A stretch of DNA of 64,000 nt from Psychrobacter okhotskensis (GCF_013248965.1 NZ_JABRVQ010000004.1:62001-126000); one strand, 5' to 3'. Positions 1 through 10,278 are shown, counted from the stretch's first letter. Notes: generated by a model not told the origin, from the letters alone. Program-made: numbers and translations.

Positions 1-1
1 G

Positions 2-1267
2 CAATTACAGTCCGAGCGTAGTGAGCTCGCCCGCACACGTCAGGCAGATGATGACGCTTGGCAAGCACTACAGCTTCGTATTCAGCAAGGTGAGATGCGC
101 TTAGAGCATAGCGCTAGTAGTCTTGCACGGGCAACTGCGCAGCATGAAAAATCGCTACAAAGCGAGCAAAGTCTAAAGGCGCGTCATGAGCAGCAGCAAA
201 GTAAACTGCCCGCACTACAAGCAGCATTGCAAACAGCACAGAAAGCACGCGATGAGCAGCAAGTAGTATTAACAACACGCGAGGCAGCATTAACGGCGCT
301 TAAAGGGGAATATAGTCAGCAGCAGAATGAATTAGATACGCTGCAAAATACTCTGCAAACACAACAAAGTGAGCTTGCACGTCTTGCCACCGAGCTGGCA
401 TTAAGCGCGGCACGTCTAGAAGATGCCAGTACTCATACGCAAGAGGCTTTAGAAGCTTACTATGGCATTAGGCATAGATATAAAACTGATGAAGAGTTAC
501 CACAGCAACCGATTAGTGTCTCAAATTTATTAGCGGATTTTATAGCCCATGATCGCCGTATACGTCCAGATAAAATCGCAGAATTAGAATCTGAGCGCGC
601 AAAGCTTGAGCAGCAGCTCAGTAAAATTGGCGCGGTCAATCTCGCTGCAGTAGCAGAATTGGCAGAAGTTAATGAGCGCTTAGAGCCACTGGCGCAGCAG
701 ACAGCAGACATTGCTGCTAGTATGGAGACGTTAACGGAGGCGATTGCCTCGATTGATGAAACCACCAAGACGCTATTTATGCAGACACTTGAGGCGGTCA
801 ATAGCGAGCTTGCCAACTTATTTGCCAAAGTCTTTGGTGGCGGGCAAGCAAGCTTAACGCTAAATACTGACGATATGCCTGCTAATGCGCCAAAGTCAGA
901 GCAGTGGCGGGCAGGGCTAACCTTAATGGCGCAACCAAAGGGCAAGCGCAATAGTCGCCTTGCTGTGCTGTCAGGTGGTGAAAAAACCTTGACCGCGCTA
1001 AGCTTAATTTTTGCGATATTTAAGCAGCATCCAGCGCCGTTCTGCGTGCTTGATGAAGTTGATGCGCCACTTGATGATGCCAACGTTGCTCGCTTTACCA
1101 GTCTGATTCATGAGTTGGCAGACGATTTGCAGTTTATTTTTATCAGCCATAATAAGCTGACGATGCAGATTGCTGATGAGCTAAAAGGTATTACCATGCC
1201 AAACGCAGGTATTTCGACTTTAGTCAGTGTTTCACTTGATGAAGCGGTGCGTTATGTAGAAAGTTAA
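2..1267 (+). CDS. smc: Chromosome segregation ATPase SMC, C-terminal part
   Basis: The reading frame is open from base 2, so the gene begins outside the window; about 421 residues are visible. The first half is Gln/Glu/Ala-rich heptad sequence typical of the returning coiled coil of SMC. The C-terminal head follows: the ABC signature LSGGEKTLTAL near base 968, then the Walker B region FCVLDEVDAPLDD and the D-loop, and finally FIFISHNKLTM, all diagnostic of the SMC head domain. SMC dimers with kleisin ScpA/ScpB load near the origin and compact and separate chromosomes. The next recognised gene is zipA, an arrangement common in Moraxellaceae and Pseudomonas. RecN and SbcC are alternatives, but the head sequence and the zipA-ligA context favour SMC. 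Confidence 0.95.
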   Translation, partial: QLQSERSELARTRQADDDAWQALQLRIQQGEMRLEHSASSLARATAQHEKSLQSEQSLKARHEQQQSKLPALQAALQTAQKARDEQQVVLTTREAALTALKGEYSQQQNELDTLQNTLQTQQSELARLATELALSAARLEDASTHTQEALEAYYGIRHRYKTDEELPQQPISVSNLLADFIAHDRRIRPDKIAELESERAKLEQQLSKIGAVNLAAVAELAEVNERLEPLAQQTADIAASMETLTEAIASIDETTKTLFMQTLEAVNSELANLFAKVFGGGQASLTLNTDDMPANAPKSEQWRAGLTLMAQPKGKRNSRLAVLSGGEKTLTALSLIFAIFKQHPAPFCVLDEVDAPLDDANVARFTSLIHELADDLQFIFISHNKLTMQIADELKGITMPNAGISTLVSVSLDEAVRYVES

Positions 1268-1293
1268 GACTAAACAAGTTAACATTGAACAAA

Positions 1294-1392
1294 ATGATGT
1301 TGACGCTACTATTAGCATGGTCACTGATAGCAGTGTTACTGATTGGCTATAATAAAATTGCACGCCACAATCGTTGCAAACGACTCAAATAA
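1294..1392 (+). CDS. Possible 32-residue single-span membrane peptide
   Basis: A short open frame in the smc-zipA spacer starts at ATG 1294 (a second ATG follows directly) and stops with TAA at 1390-1392. The peptide has a hydrophobic run at residues 3-18 (LTLLLAWSLIAVLLIG), then YNKIARHNR and a basic tail. This is the layout of a small inner-membrane protein with its C-terminus inside. The YNK...NR stretch after the hydrophobic run loosely resembles the N-terminus of LemA proteins, so it could also be a LemA remnant. No strong ribosome site precedes it. A TATAAT-like hexamer lies inside it at 1348-1353 and may instead serve zipA. Whether it is translated is unknown. Confidence 0.3.
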   Translation: MMLTLLLAWSLIAVLLIGYNKIARHNRCKRLK

Positions 1393-1510
1393 AGCTTGCT
1401 GACTATAAAATACACAATGTGGTGACGACATGGGTCAGCCATGCTAGAATATTGCCATTTATGCCTTCTTATGTATTCCCTTTTATCATAGTTATTAGGA
1501 TATATTTCTC

Positions 1511-2527
1511 ATGACCGCTATTCAGTTTATATTGATTGCCATTGCCGCGTTTATCGTGCTCGCAGGGCTGTTTATGGTCATTCGCAGCTTTAAGCGCCGC
1601 AAAACGGCTGAGGCTGCCGCGGTCAATTATGATAAAAACGGTATTCCTATCATACCGCGCCACGAGCGTAATATCGTCGATGAGCCAGACTTAGAAGATA
1701 CCGTCGCTGGCGAGACTAGCATCGGTCCTGATCGCAGTTATTTGGATGCCGTCGTCGAAGAAGAACCTTTGACCCAGACGCATACCACTGTCGATACGCA
1801 GTTGACCGTTGGGCGTGGTGAGACTAATGACGTTAATCATGACGTGATGGCTGATACCGATTATGCGCGCTGGCAGGACGAACAACAGCGTAGCGATAAT
1901 AGCGAGTTTGCAGAAACGGCGCAGCAGATGCAAATCGAGCAAGAGCCTGATGCCTTTTCTAGCCTGATGTCGGCGACTGACAATTTGATGCCGTCGATTG
2001 ATACGGCAGAAGAGCCAAGCTTTGATAATAATAGTCCGATATTGGATCAGCATCTGTCAGAGCCTGTTGATGAAGCGCAAAACGGTCCATTGATTAATGC
2101 CAAAGACAATATCAATATCACTATTTTGCCGCATCAATACCGTGACCGTCCAACAGCAGTGATACGTGGTCGCGATTTATTGGCGTTAATCGATAAATAT
2201 GGCTTACGCTATGGGGCGATGAATATGTTCCATCGCTACGAGCAAAAAGACGGCACTGGCATGCTGTGGTTTAGTATGATGGGCATTACTGATAGTGGTA
2301 TCGCGCCTTTTGACCCGCATAGCGTCGCGACCAATACTTATAACGGCGTGGTGGTTTTCTTATCCTTGCCACATCCACAAGCGCTGCGTAGTTTCGATAG
2401 TATGATGAGCATCGCCTATATGATGGCAAGTGATTTGGACGCCGTTATGCTCGATGAAGAGAACGAACCAATCACCCCTGAATACAAGCAGCAATTGCGT
2501 AACCAAGTTCGCGATTATGAAGGTTAG
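1511..2527 (+). CDS. zipA: Cell division protein ZipA
   Basis: This 338-residue protein fits ZipA, the bitopic inner-membrane protein that tethers FtsZ to the membrane at the septum. An N-terminal transmembrane segment at residues 4-24 is followed by a basic stop (RSFKRRK), then a long acidic low-complexity linker (about residues 40-195). A folded C-terminal domain runs from about residue 200 to 330, containing the family pattern LWFSMMGITDSGIAPFDP and a final helix region. The C-terminal domain binds the conserved FtsZ tail. The start is supported by AGGA about 12 bases upstream. It lies between smc and ligA, the usual zipA-ligA neighbourhood in gammaproteobacteria, and a strong hairpin terminator follows. 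Confidence 0.93.
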   Translation: MTAIQFILIAIAAFIVLAGLFMVIRSFKRRKTAEAAAVNYDKNGIPIIPRHERNIVDEPDLEDTVAGETSIGPDRSYLDAVVEEEPLTQTHTTVDTQLTVGRGETNDVNHDVMADTDYARWQDEQQRSDNSEFAETAQQMQIEQEPDAFSSLMSATDNLMPSIDTAEEPSFDNNSPILDQHLSEPVDEAQNGPLINAKDNINITILPHQYRDRPTAVIRGRDLLALIDKYGLRYGAMNMFHRYEQKDGTGMLWFSMMGITDSGIAPFDPHSVATNTYNGVVVFLSLPHPQALRSFDSMMSIAYMMASDLDAVMLDEENEPITPEYKQQLRNQVRDYEG

Positions 2528-2583
2528 TTTTAACTGATTAATATAAGCTAATTAATACAGGCTGATAATATTAGTAGCAGTAT

Positions 2584-2620
2584 AAAAGGCAAATAGCGCT
2601 TGACGTTATTTGCCTTTTTT
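2584..2620 (+). terminator. Rho-independent terminator after zipA
   Basis: A 12-base stem (AAAAGGCAAATA pairing with TATTTGCCTTTT) closes an 11-base loop and ends in a run of T. It lies 57 bases after the zipA stop and separates zipA from ligA. Confidence 0.85.
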
Positions 2621-2745
2621 AATGGGCTATAGTTTCCGAAAAGTGCTAACCATAGTAGACTGAGCGAGCCTAACACAGTATCTGATTTATATAGGATTGA
2701 CTATACCGAGCTTCCTACAAACTTGTTATCATATCAACATCTTGA

Positions 2746-4890
<2,145 letters not shown>

Positions 4891-4950
4891 GGCAAGTCCT
4901 TGCCATTAAAAGAGCAAAAAGACAGAAAAGAAAAAGCATGGCCTCAGCAT

Positions 4951-4958
4951 CGCTGGCT
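4951..4958. repeat. Target-site duplication, left copy
   Basis: CGCTGGCT abuts the outer end of the left inverted repeat and is repeated exactly at 6261-6268. An 8-bp duplication is the expected footprint of IS256-family transposition. Confidence 0.9.
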
Positions 4959-4986
4959 GAGCCTTTCCTAAAAACTGTGTAACTGC
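4959..4986 (+). repeat. IS left inverted repeat
   Basis: These 28 bases, read outward to inward, match the reverse complement of 6233-6260 apart from about seven mismatches; the inner 12 bases CTGTGTAACTGC are identical. Confidence 0.88.
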
Positions 4987-5014
4987 TTATAATCCACTAA
5001 CTGGAGAATAAGCA

Positions 5015-6229
5015 ATGACTACTCAATCTGACATTAAAAAACTAGCCGAGCAAATGGCTGGTAGCATGAAAAGCTTTGATGACATCAAAGACTTCCAAAA
5101 GCAGCTCATGCAATCCTTTATTGATACTGCCTTAGAAGCTGAGATGGAAGACCATCTTGGCTACCCTAAACATGAGAAGGCGGATAAACCTAATAAGCGT
5201 AACGGGCACACTAAAAAGACCGTCCGCAGTGACACAGGCGATCTTGAAATCTCTACCCCAAGAGACCGTGATAGCAGCTTTGAGCCTGTACTCGTTAGTA
5301 AGCATCAAACCCGTATCTCAGGTCTCGATGATAAAATCATATTCCTTTACGCCAAGGGTCAAACCACCACTGAGATCGTAGAGAGCATTAAAGAGCTCTA
5401 CGATGTCGACATCTCAAGCTCTCTTGTCTCAAGAGTCACCGATAACATATTAGAGGACATCACCGCTTGGCAGAACAGACCGCTGAGCAGCATCTATCCT
5501 ATTGTCTACCTAGACTGCATTGTCGTCAAAGTACGTCAAGACAAGCAGATCATCAACAAGGCTATCTATCTAGCGCTAGGTGTTGCTCTTAACGGTAAAA
5601 AAGAGCTGCTTGGTATGTGGTTATCAGAGAATGAGGGCGCTAAGTTCTGGCTAGGTGTTCTTACCGAGCTTCAAAACCGTGGCGTACAAGACATCTTAAT
5701 CGCTTGTGTTGACGGTCTAAAGGGCTTCCCTGATGCCATTAACACCGTCTATCCAAAGGCACAGGTTCAGCTGTGTATCGTACACATGGTGCGCTATTCA
5801 ATGAAGTTTGTGCCGTGGACGGATAAGAAGGCCGTAGCGGCTGATTTAAAGGCCATCTACGGTGCTGATACCCTTGAGATAGCAGAGGCTAACCTTGAAC
5901 ACTTTGATGAGACTTGGGGCACAGAGTACCCGCATGTCATCAAGTCTTGGCGCAATAACTGGGAGGGCTTAACGGTGTTCTTTGAGTATCCGAAAGACAT
6001 CAGAAAAGTGATTTATACCACCAATGCGATAGAGTCGCTAAACAGTGTGATTCGGACGGCAGTGAATAAGCGTAAGGTGTTCCCATCTGATCAGGCAGCA
6101 TTCAAAGTGGTGTACTTAGCCACCCAGCAGGCGTCTAAAAAGTGGTCGATGCCAATCCGTAACTGGACGTCTGCTCTGAATCGTTTTATGATTATGTTTG
6201 ATGACCGTATCAGTAAGCATTTAATCTAA
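5015..6229 (+). CDS. IS256-family (mutator-type) transposase
   Basis: The 404-residue DDE transposase moves the surrounding insertion sequence. Features of the family are visible: an N-terminal region with MEDHLGY and RNGHTKKTV (residues 43-70), catalytic D167 in VYLDCIVVKV, D233 in ACVDGLKGFPD, the C/H motif CIVHMVR (254-260), and catalytic E340 in TTNAIESLN. All three acidic residues are present and the frame is uninterrupted, so activity is plausible. The start ATG has GGAG about 9 bases upstream. The stop lies 4 bases inside the right inverted repeat boundary, the compact arrangement typical of these elements. Confidence 0.96.
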   Translation: MTTQSDIKKLAEQMAGSMKSFDDIKDFQKQLMQSFIDTALEAEMEDHLGYPKHEKADKPNKRNGHTKKTVRSDTGDLEISTPRDRDSSFEPVLVSKHQTRISGLDDKIIFLYAKGQTTTEIVESIKELYDVDISSSLVSRVTDNILEDITAWQNRPLSSIYPIVYLDCIVVKVRQDKQIINKAIYLALGVALNGKKELLGMWLSENEGAKFWLGVLTELQNRGVQDILIACVDGLKGFPDAINTVYPKAQVQLCIVHMVRYSMKFVPWTDKKAVAADLKAIYGADTLEIAEANLEHFDETWGTEYPHVIKSWRNNWEGLTVFFEYPKDIRKVIYTTNAIESLNSVIRTAVNKRKVFPSDQAAFKVVYLATQQASKKWSMPIRNWTSALNRFMIMFDDRISKHLI

Positions 6230-6232
6230 ATG

Positions 6233-6260
6233 GCAGTTACACAGAATCTGGGATGGGCTC
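6233..6260 (-). repeat. IS right inverted repeat
   Basis: The reverse complement of this 28-base block pairs with the left end; both start GAGCC and share CTGTGTAACTGC. Confidence 0.88.
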
Positions 6261-6268
6261 CGCTGGCT
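6261..6268. repeat. Target-site duplication, right copy
   Basis: CGCTGGCT directly follows the right inverted repeat and is identical to 4951-4958. Confidence 0.9.
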
Positions 6269-6424
6269 TTAATAGTGGGCAAATATGCGGGTCATGAGCC
6301 GTCTTTCTTTAATGATTTACTCGGCGCTCGTCCCTTGCGCACAGTCTTCCTGTTATGTTCGAGCTTCGTATTGACATTTTGTTATTCACTCGCGCAAGAT
6401 AAAACTTTGGATATAAAAGTGTAG
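6261..6424 (+). pseudogene. 3' part of a small frame split by the IS
   Basis: Removing the IS and one copy of the duplication joins ATG at 4938 to this segment in one continuous 58-codon frame ending at TAG 6422-6424. The first part encodes MASASLA. The second has a hydrophobic stretch (TVFLLCSSFVLTFCYSLA). I recognise no family. The purine-rich stretch before ATG 4938 could act as a weak ribosome site. The frame may be fortuitous, since it runs into a dispersed-looking GC-rich hairpin. It is recorded because the insertion interrupts it. Confidence 0.25.
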
Positions 6425-6441
6425 GGTGCGCCCCGCGCACC
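6425..6441. repeat. GC-rich perfect hairpin in AT-rich spacer
   Basis: GGTGCGC-CCC-GCGCACC is a 7-bp perfect stem with a 3-base loop, followed by TTT. It stands out from the surrounding AT-rich DNA. It could be a terminator or a dispersed intergenic repeat. The rest of the 6442-6607 spacer holds nothing I can identify. Confidence 0.45.
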
Positions 6442-6607
6442 TTTAAGAAACGGATTTTAAATTTATGTGTATTATTTGAGAAATACCTAAAACATAAAAT
6501 CATCTATATGATGAAGTGGTTTTAATTCGTTCTTTATGTATTATACTTTGGTATGCTAGCCAGCCGCACCTTTGTATCTTGACAAGATTATTAAACAATC
6601 CTAGAAT

Positions 6608-7873
6608 TTATTTAAAAAGATTAGGGTTGTTAATTAAAACATCTTTAGCGATTGCTTTTACTACTGGTACACTAACTGCATTACCTAGCTGTTTGTAAGC
6701 AAAGTTATCTTTAGGATGCAATACATATGAATCGGGAAAACCTTGTAGTCTTGCACACTCTCTAGGAGTTAGACGACGTACACGTCCATTATGATAAACT
6801 CCTAATCTGTTGGAATCAGACGCTGTTAAAGTTATTGAGATACTATCTGGATCAAGGAATTTGAATACTTCGAACGACATGTTTCCTGCGACCAAATTGT
6901 ACAAACCATCTTTTTCTTTAATATAACGCTTTTGTAGTAGCGATTTGATAACCAAATCAATGTCATCATATGGATAGAAAGTTGCAATCTGAGCTTTACT
7001 CAATGCTTTTCCATCCTGATGTGTACCGAAAATATTTTTTCGACGATTAGCAATTAACAGATCCATAAATTCAATTTCATGTTTGGTACATTCACCTCGT
7101 AATCCTAGATCCCACGAGTGTATAGAATTTCCCCCACGACTATCTATAAGACGTATACCATGTAACTTATCTAAATCTCCTTTCAATACTTTTTTTAATT
7201 GAGCTGTAAAATCTTCAGAGCAGTCATAATGTGCACTGGGATTTGATTCTAAAATGTCTTTAACTAGTGCTGATTGCTTTTCGTCAAATAAATCATTATT
7301 CATCAAATTTTCTTTGAATGCATGAGAATCTACAGCCCCAACATCATTTGGCAACGTAACTTTAAGAGTAGGGTTTTTGACTGCCACTATATAAATCCGC
7401 ACACGATTCTGCGCTACGTTATAGTTGCTTGAGTTAAGTAATCTATATTCAAGCTGGTAACCCAAATCATTTAAGACATTTTTAATAGTAGTAAATGTTT
7501 GACCTTTATTGTGATTTACCAATCCTCGAACGTTCTCAAGTATACATAAGGCAGGCTGATTGCTTTCGATTAAACGCGCTACATCGAAGAACAGAGTACC
7601 TCTCGTATCTTCAAAACCTAATCTTTTGCCAGCAGAAGAAAAAGCTTGACACGGAAATCCTGCTAATAATACATCGAATTCTTTTACATTATATAGCTGC
7701 GTAATATCACAGTATGGATTCTCACCAAAATTTTCTTCATAAGTTTTACATGCTTCTTTGTCTATTTCAGCACTGAGCACGCATTCGGATTTTATATTTA
7801 ACTCATCTAAAGCTTGTTCGAAACCAAGTCGGATGCCACCTGTTCCAGCGAATAAATCAATAAATCTAATCAT
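6608..7873 (-). CDS. Type II DNA (cytosine-5-)-methyltransferase
   Basis: The 421-residue enzyme transfers a methyl group from S-adenosylmethionine to C5 of cytosine, protecting DNA from the partner endonuclease. The canonical motifs occur in order: motif I DLFAGTGGIRLGFE (6-19), motif IV GFPCQAFSSAGKR with catalytic C75, motif VI ENVRG (113-117), motif VIII QNRVRIYIVA (155-164), a large target-recognition region (about 170-355), motif IX RLTPRECARLQGFP (367-380) and motif X GNAVSVPVV (397-405). Its ATG overlaps the endonuclease stop by one base, implying coupled translation. The ribosome site inside the upstream gene is weak. Recognition sequence cannot be read from the sequence; sizes resemble BanI/HgiCI-type pairs, which is only a hint. 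Composition is AT-richer than neighbours, suggesting transfer. Confidence 0.95.
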   Translation of the reverse strand: MIRFIDLFAGTGGIRLGFEQALDELNIKSECVLSAEIDKEACKTYEENFGENPYCDITQLYNVKEFDVLLAGFPCQAFSSAGKRLGFEDTRGTLFFDVARLIESNQPALCILENVRGLVNHNKGQTFTTIKNVLNDLGYQLEYRLLNSSNYNVAQNRVRIYIVAVKNPTLKVTLPNDVGAVDSHAFKENLMNNDLFDEKQSALVKDILESNPSAHYDCSEDFTAQLKKVLKGDLDKLHGIRLIDSRGGNSIHSWDLGLRGECTKHEIEFMDLLIANRRKNIFGTHQDGKALSKAQIATFYPYDDIDLVIKSLLQKRYIKEKDGLYNLVAGNMSFEVFKFLDPDSISITLTASDSNRLGVYHNGRVRRLTPRECARLQGFPDSYVLHPKDNFAYKQLGNAVSVPVVKAIAKDVLINNPNLFK

Positions 7874-8889
7874 TAAATATTATCTTTTATGTAATTAACC
7901 ATTTGCAGTAATCCAGTATCAGAAAAATTTACAGTACAATCACTATAATTTAATATGTTTTGTATAGCACTCTTCCTTTGAAAGTTACCTGAACCATCTA
8001 TTATATAACCAACTTTATGATTGTGCTGATGTGCAATTTGCTGTCTGTTATTAGCATTCTGTGCTTTTCTCTCAATTACAGAGTTAGTAGTAACTTGGAA
8101 GCTAACTTCTATACCGATAGAACGATTAGTTCTTGGATTAGAAACTACTAGATCAAATTTAGTTAGCTCTGTATCATTTAAGGTAACATTTACTAAGGTA
8201 TGTCCATTAAAACTATAGTAATCAGGCAGCATTTCCTCGAGTCTTCTTTTAACATAAGCTTCGCAAATATAACCAAGATCATTAGCTGTAGAACCACCAA
8301 TCTGACGGCTAACAAACAGATAGCGCTCTTTAACATATTTTTCTAATTTCTCAGGACTTCCGATCATACTACCAATAATAGCTTTTTCCAAAATCTCATC
8401 TGGTAATTTAGAAGGGTCTGTAGTGTTTGCTCCCCAAATCAATAACATGCAAACATCGAGCATATCATTGTTAAACGTTTGACGGTTTTCAAGTAATAGA
8501 GACTTTTCAACCCTTAGTTTCTTATTATTCCAAATACGTTTTTCAGTTTTACTGAATTTGTAGGTATGGACAACGTTATCAAATGCAAATTCTAACTTCT
8601 GTTTGGGAAAGAGCTGGAAAAAATCTTTTGAGTAACGTTGTAAACGTTCTCCACCAATATCTGTAAGTACCATGAGGTGCTTTAGAAAAAGATTGGCTGA
8701 TAATGCTTTGTTTTGAATAAGCGCCTCTTTCCACGCATAAGGACTAGCATCAGCCACTTTCAAAAGATTTAAAAAAGTATCTTGTGTCTCAAGAAGAGGA
8801 ATTAGAGTGCTTTTATCAGCCGCCTCTTTTACTAAATCTGATGGCCAGTAATTGCATGCATCTTTAGCGAGTTCATCAACAGTTTGCAT
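7873..8889 (-). CDS. Probable type II restriction endonuclease
   Basis: This 338-residue protein is upstream of and overlaps the methyltransferase by one base, the usual place for its cognate endonuclease. I do not recognise the family with certainty. A PD-(D/E)xK-like core is visible near the C-terminus: D246 in TKFDLVVSN, then E261-V-S-F-Q in IGIEVSFQ, followed by VIERK (271-275). The usual ExK lysine is replaced by serine at the expected position, with Q265 or K275 as candidate substitutes. The first two thirds are helical and charged. The upstream ribosome site is poor. No controller (C-protein) gene or C-box is seen. The strongly AT-rich composition supports horizontal acquisition with the methyltransferase. 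Confidence 0.75.
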   Translation of the reverse strand: MQTVDELAKDACNYWPSDLVKEAADKSTLIPLLETQDTFLNLLKVADASPYAWKEALIQNKALSANLFLKHLMVLTDIGGERLQRYSKDFFQLFPKQKLEFAFDNVVHTYKFSKTEKRIWNNKKLRVEKSLLLENRQTFNNDMLDVCMLLIWGANTTDPSKLPDEILEKAIIGSMIGSPEKLEKYVKERYLFVSRQIGGSTANDLGYICEAYVKRRLEEMLPDYYSFNGHTLVNVTLNDTELTKFDLVVSNPRTNRSIGIEVSFQVTTNSVIERKAQNANNRQQIAHQHNHKVGYIIDGSGNFQRKSAIQNILNYSDCTVNFSDTGLLQMVNYIKDNI

Positions 8890-9056
8890 ATAAGGGTATA
8901 TTCTTAGTTAAAATAAAGATGAATTTTAGCATTAAACTTACTAGGTGGGGACGAGTTATAAGTATATCAGTACAACTATATTACTCGCTTAAAACTGAGC
9001 ATAGATAATAGGTCATATTCTACGAACTACTTCAGTAACTTCCACGCTATTAATTC

Positions 9057-9608
9057 CTACTCCGCCATCTCTCCATGTGCCTTCACATCACCTTTCTTAC
9101 CATCTGGCTGAATCACGATAGGTAGTACCAGCCCTTTGGCAAAGTCATCAGACAGCACATAATCATAGCGACTGGCAGCGACATCAGGCGTGGTATGAAT
9201 GATAAGCGTCATTTCATTGCCATCGGTTACCTCATGTGAGACATAGGTCTCACTCAACTGATCCAAGGCTTTCGATAGTGCCTCGTTACTGGCCATGCTG
9301 ATGGTTAGATTGTGCTGTGCGGTCGCAGCGTCCACCTTGAAATAATCCGCATAATCACGGACGTTTTGACTATCCAGTGCAAACGGATACTGATAGTTGG
9401 TGGGGTCAGCAGGCTTTTCACCACTGTCTACCAATGACCAGTCTATCGTACCGACTGCTGATTCGCCTTTTGGCGTCGATGAATCTGCTGCTGTCGCCGC
9501 TGCCTCAGGGGTTTGGTCAGTAGCATCAACAGAATCGGCAGCGTTATTGCAGCCTGTCAGCGCCCATATACTTGCAATTGCCATCATACTTATTAGACGC
9601 TTAGCCAT
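9057..9608 (-). CDS. Putative lipoprotein of unknown function
   Basis: I favour the start at 9608, giving MAKRLISMMAIASIWALTGC with lipobox cysteine C20; AAAGGA lies 8 bases upstream. An in-frame ATG nine codons earlier has no comparable ribosome site. The mature 164-residue chain begins with an Ala/Thr/Ser/Asp-rich linker and ends in a charged folded region with VRDYADYFKVDAATAQHN and SRYDYVLSDDFAKG. The protein should be acylated and held in the periplasm or outer membrane. I cannot name a family. It is a single gene in the same direction as the next lipoprotein. Confidence 0.75.
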   Translation of the reverse strand: MAKRLISMMAIASIWALTGCNNAADSVDATDQTPEAAATAADSSTPKGESAVGTIDWSLVDSGEKPADPTNYQYPFALDSQNVRDYADYFKVDAATAQHNLTISMASNEALSKALDQLSETYVSHEVTDGNEMTLIIHTTPDVAASRYDYVLSDDFAKGLVLPIVIQPDGKKGDVKAHGEMAE

Positions 9609-9763
9609 CGAGTTATCCTTTTTATTATTGGTCATGATTAATATGCTCTAGTTTGACAGCTTTCTTTACGGTTCTCTAGCGAAATGGAGGAAACAAGCGC
9701 CTGTTGTAAAAATATTGAATATGAAAATATCGAAGCAACTGGCATATTCTTAAAAAATGAACA

Positions 9764-9794
9764 CAAAAAAACAGCCACCATATGATGACTGTTT
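9764..9794 (-). terminator. Terminator for the MliC-like lipoprotein gene
   Basis: On the minus strand an 11-bp stem with a G-T pair (AAACAGTCATC with GGTGGCTGTTT) and 4-base loop is followed by seven T. It lies 65 bases after the stop at 9859. Confidence 0.7.
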
Positions 9795-9858
9795 ATAGTA
9801 TTGCTCAGTTTAATAATTGTAGGTTTATCATTATTAATGAACGATTAAACCAAAATTA

Positions 9859-10278
9859 TTATCGGCCTATCTGACAGTTTACTTGATATTCTTTACCGTC
9901 AGCCCACTTCATGGCAAGGATACCTTTATCGCCTTTCATATGCCATGCATAGACCACTTCTGGATTTGACTCATTGACATAGCTTGCCGTATCACCTTGG
10001 ACGCCGCCATTTAAGATGATAGGTTGGTCGGCCCAGTTTACTTTAGGTAAGGTCGCATTTAGCATCACTTGTTTTTTATTGATTGACTGTTTTGCCATGA
10101 TGGTGCTGTCGTCAGTACAGGTATAAGGTGCTGGTGCCATACGGTCATAAGCGGCGTTAGTGACGCTTTCTGAAGCAGGCGTATTTGATGACTCTGGCGT
10201 AGTAGGCGCGGTGGTGGCACAAGCGCTTAATAAAGCAAGGGCAGGTAGGGCAGTCGCGAATTTAGTTAAAGTGTGCAT
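9859..10278 (-). CDS. Lipoprotein resembling the MliC lysozyme-inhibitor family
   Basis: The start at 10278 is preceded by GGAGAG at good spacing; an in-frame TTG four codons earlier is less likely. The 139-residue product has a signal peptide ending LLSAC with acylated C20, then a Thr/Pro/Ser linker. The domain from residue about 50 has YTCTDDSTIMAKQ, VMLNATLPKV and a closing YQVNCQ, so two cysteines could form a disulfide. This layout resembles the MliC/PliC C-type lysozyme inhibitor fold, in which an outer-membrane lipoprotein protects peptidoglycan from host or environmental lysozyme. The similarity is by eye and moderate. A terminator follows. Confidence 0.65.
   Translation of the reverse strand: MHTLTKFATALPALALLSACATTAPTTPESSNTPASESVTNAAYDRMAPAPYTCTDDSTIMAKQSINKKQVMLNATLPKVNWADQPIILNGGVQGDTASYVNESNPEVVYAWHMKGDKGILAMKWADGKEYQVNCQIGR

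Larger units (their letters stand above)
4959..6260 (+). mobile_element. Complete IS256-family insertion sequence
   Basis: The element is 1302 bp, the usual IS256-family size, and contains one full-length transposase gene. Its ends are imperfect 28-bp inverted repeats (4959-4986 and 6233-6260) that both begin GAGCC and share the inner block CTGTGTAACTGC. It is flanked by a perfect 8-bp direct duplication, CGCTGGCT. Intact ends, duplication and open frame indicate a recent and probably still mobile insertion. It sits 68 bp downstream of ligA and splits a 58-codon frame. Confidence 0.95.

Noticed and set aside
460-1083. 207-codon minus-strand frame opposite smc
   Set aside because: It lies wholly antisense to a strongly conserved SMC head domain, is Ser/Ala-rich as expected for a shadow frame, and matches no family.
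6516-6698. 60-codon frame overlapping the 3' end of the methyltransferase
   Set aside because: Half is antisense to the methyltransferase C-terminus (motif X) and it has no ribosome site.
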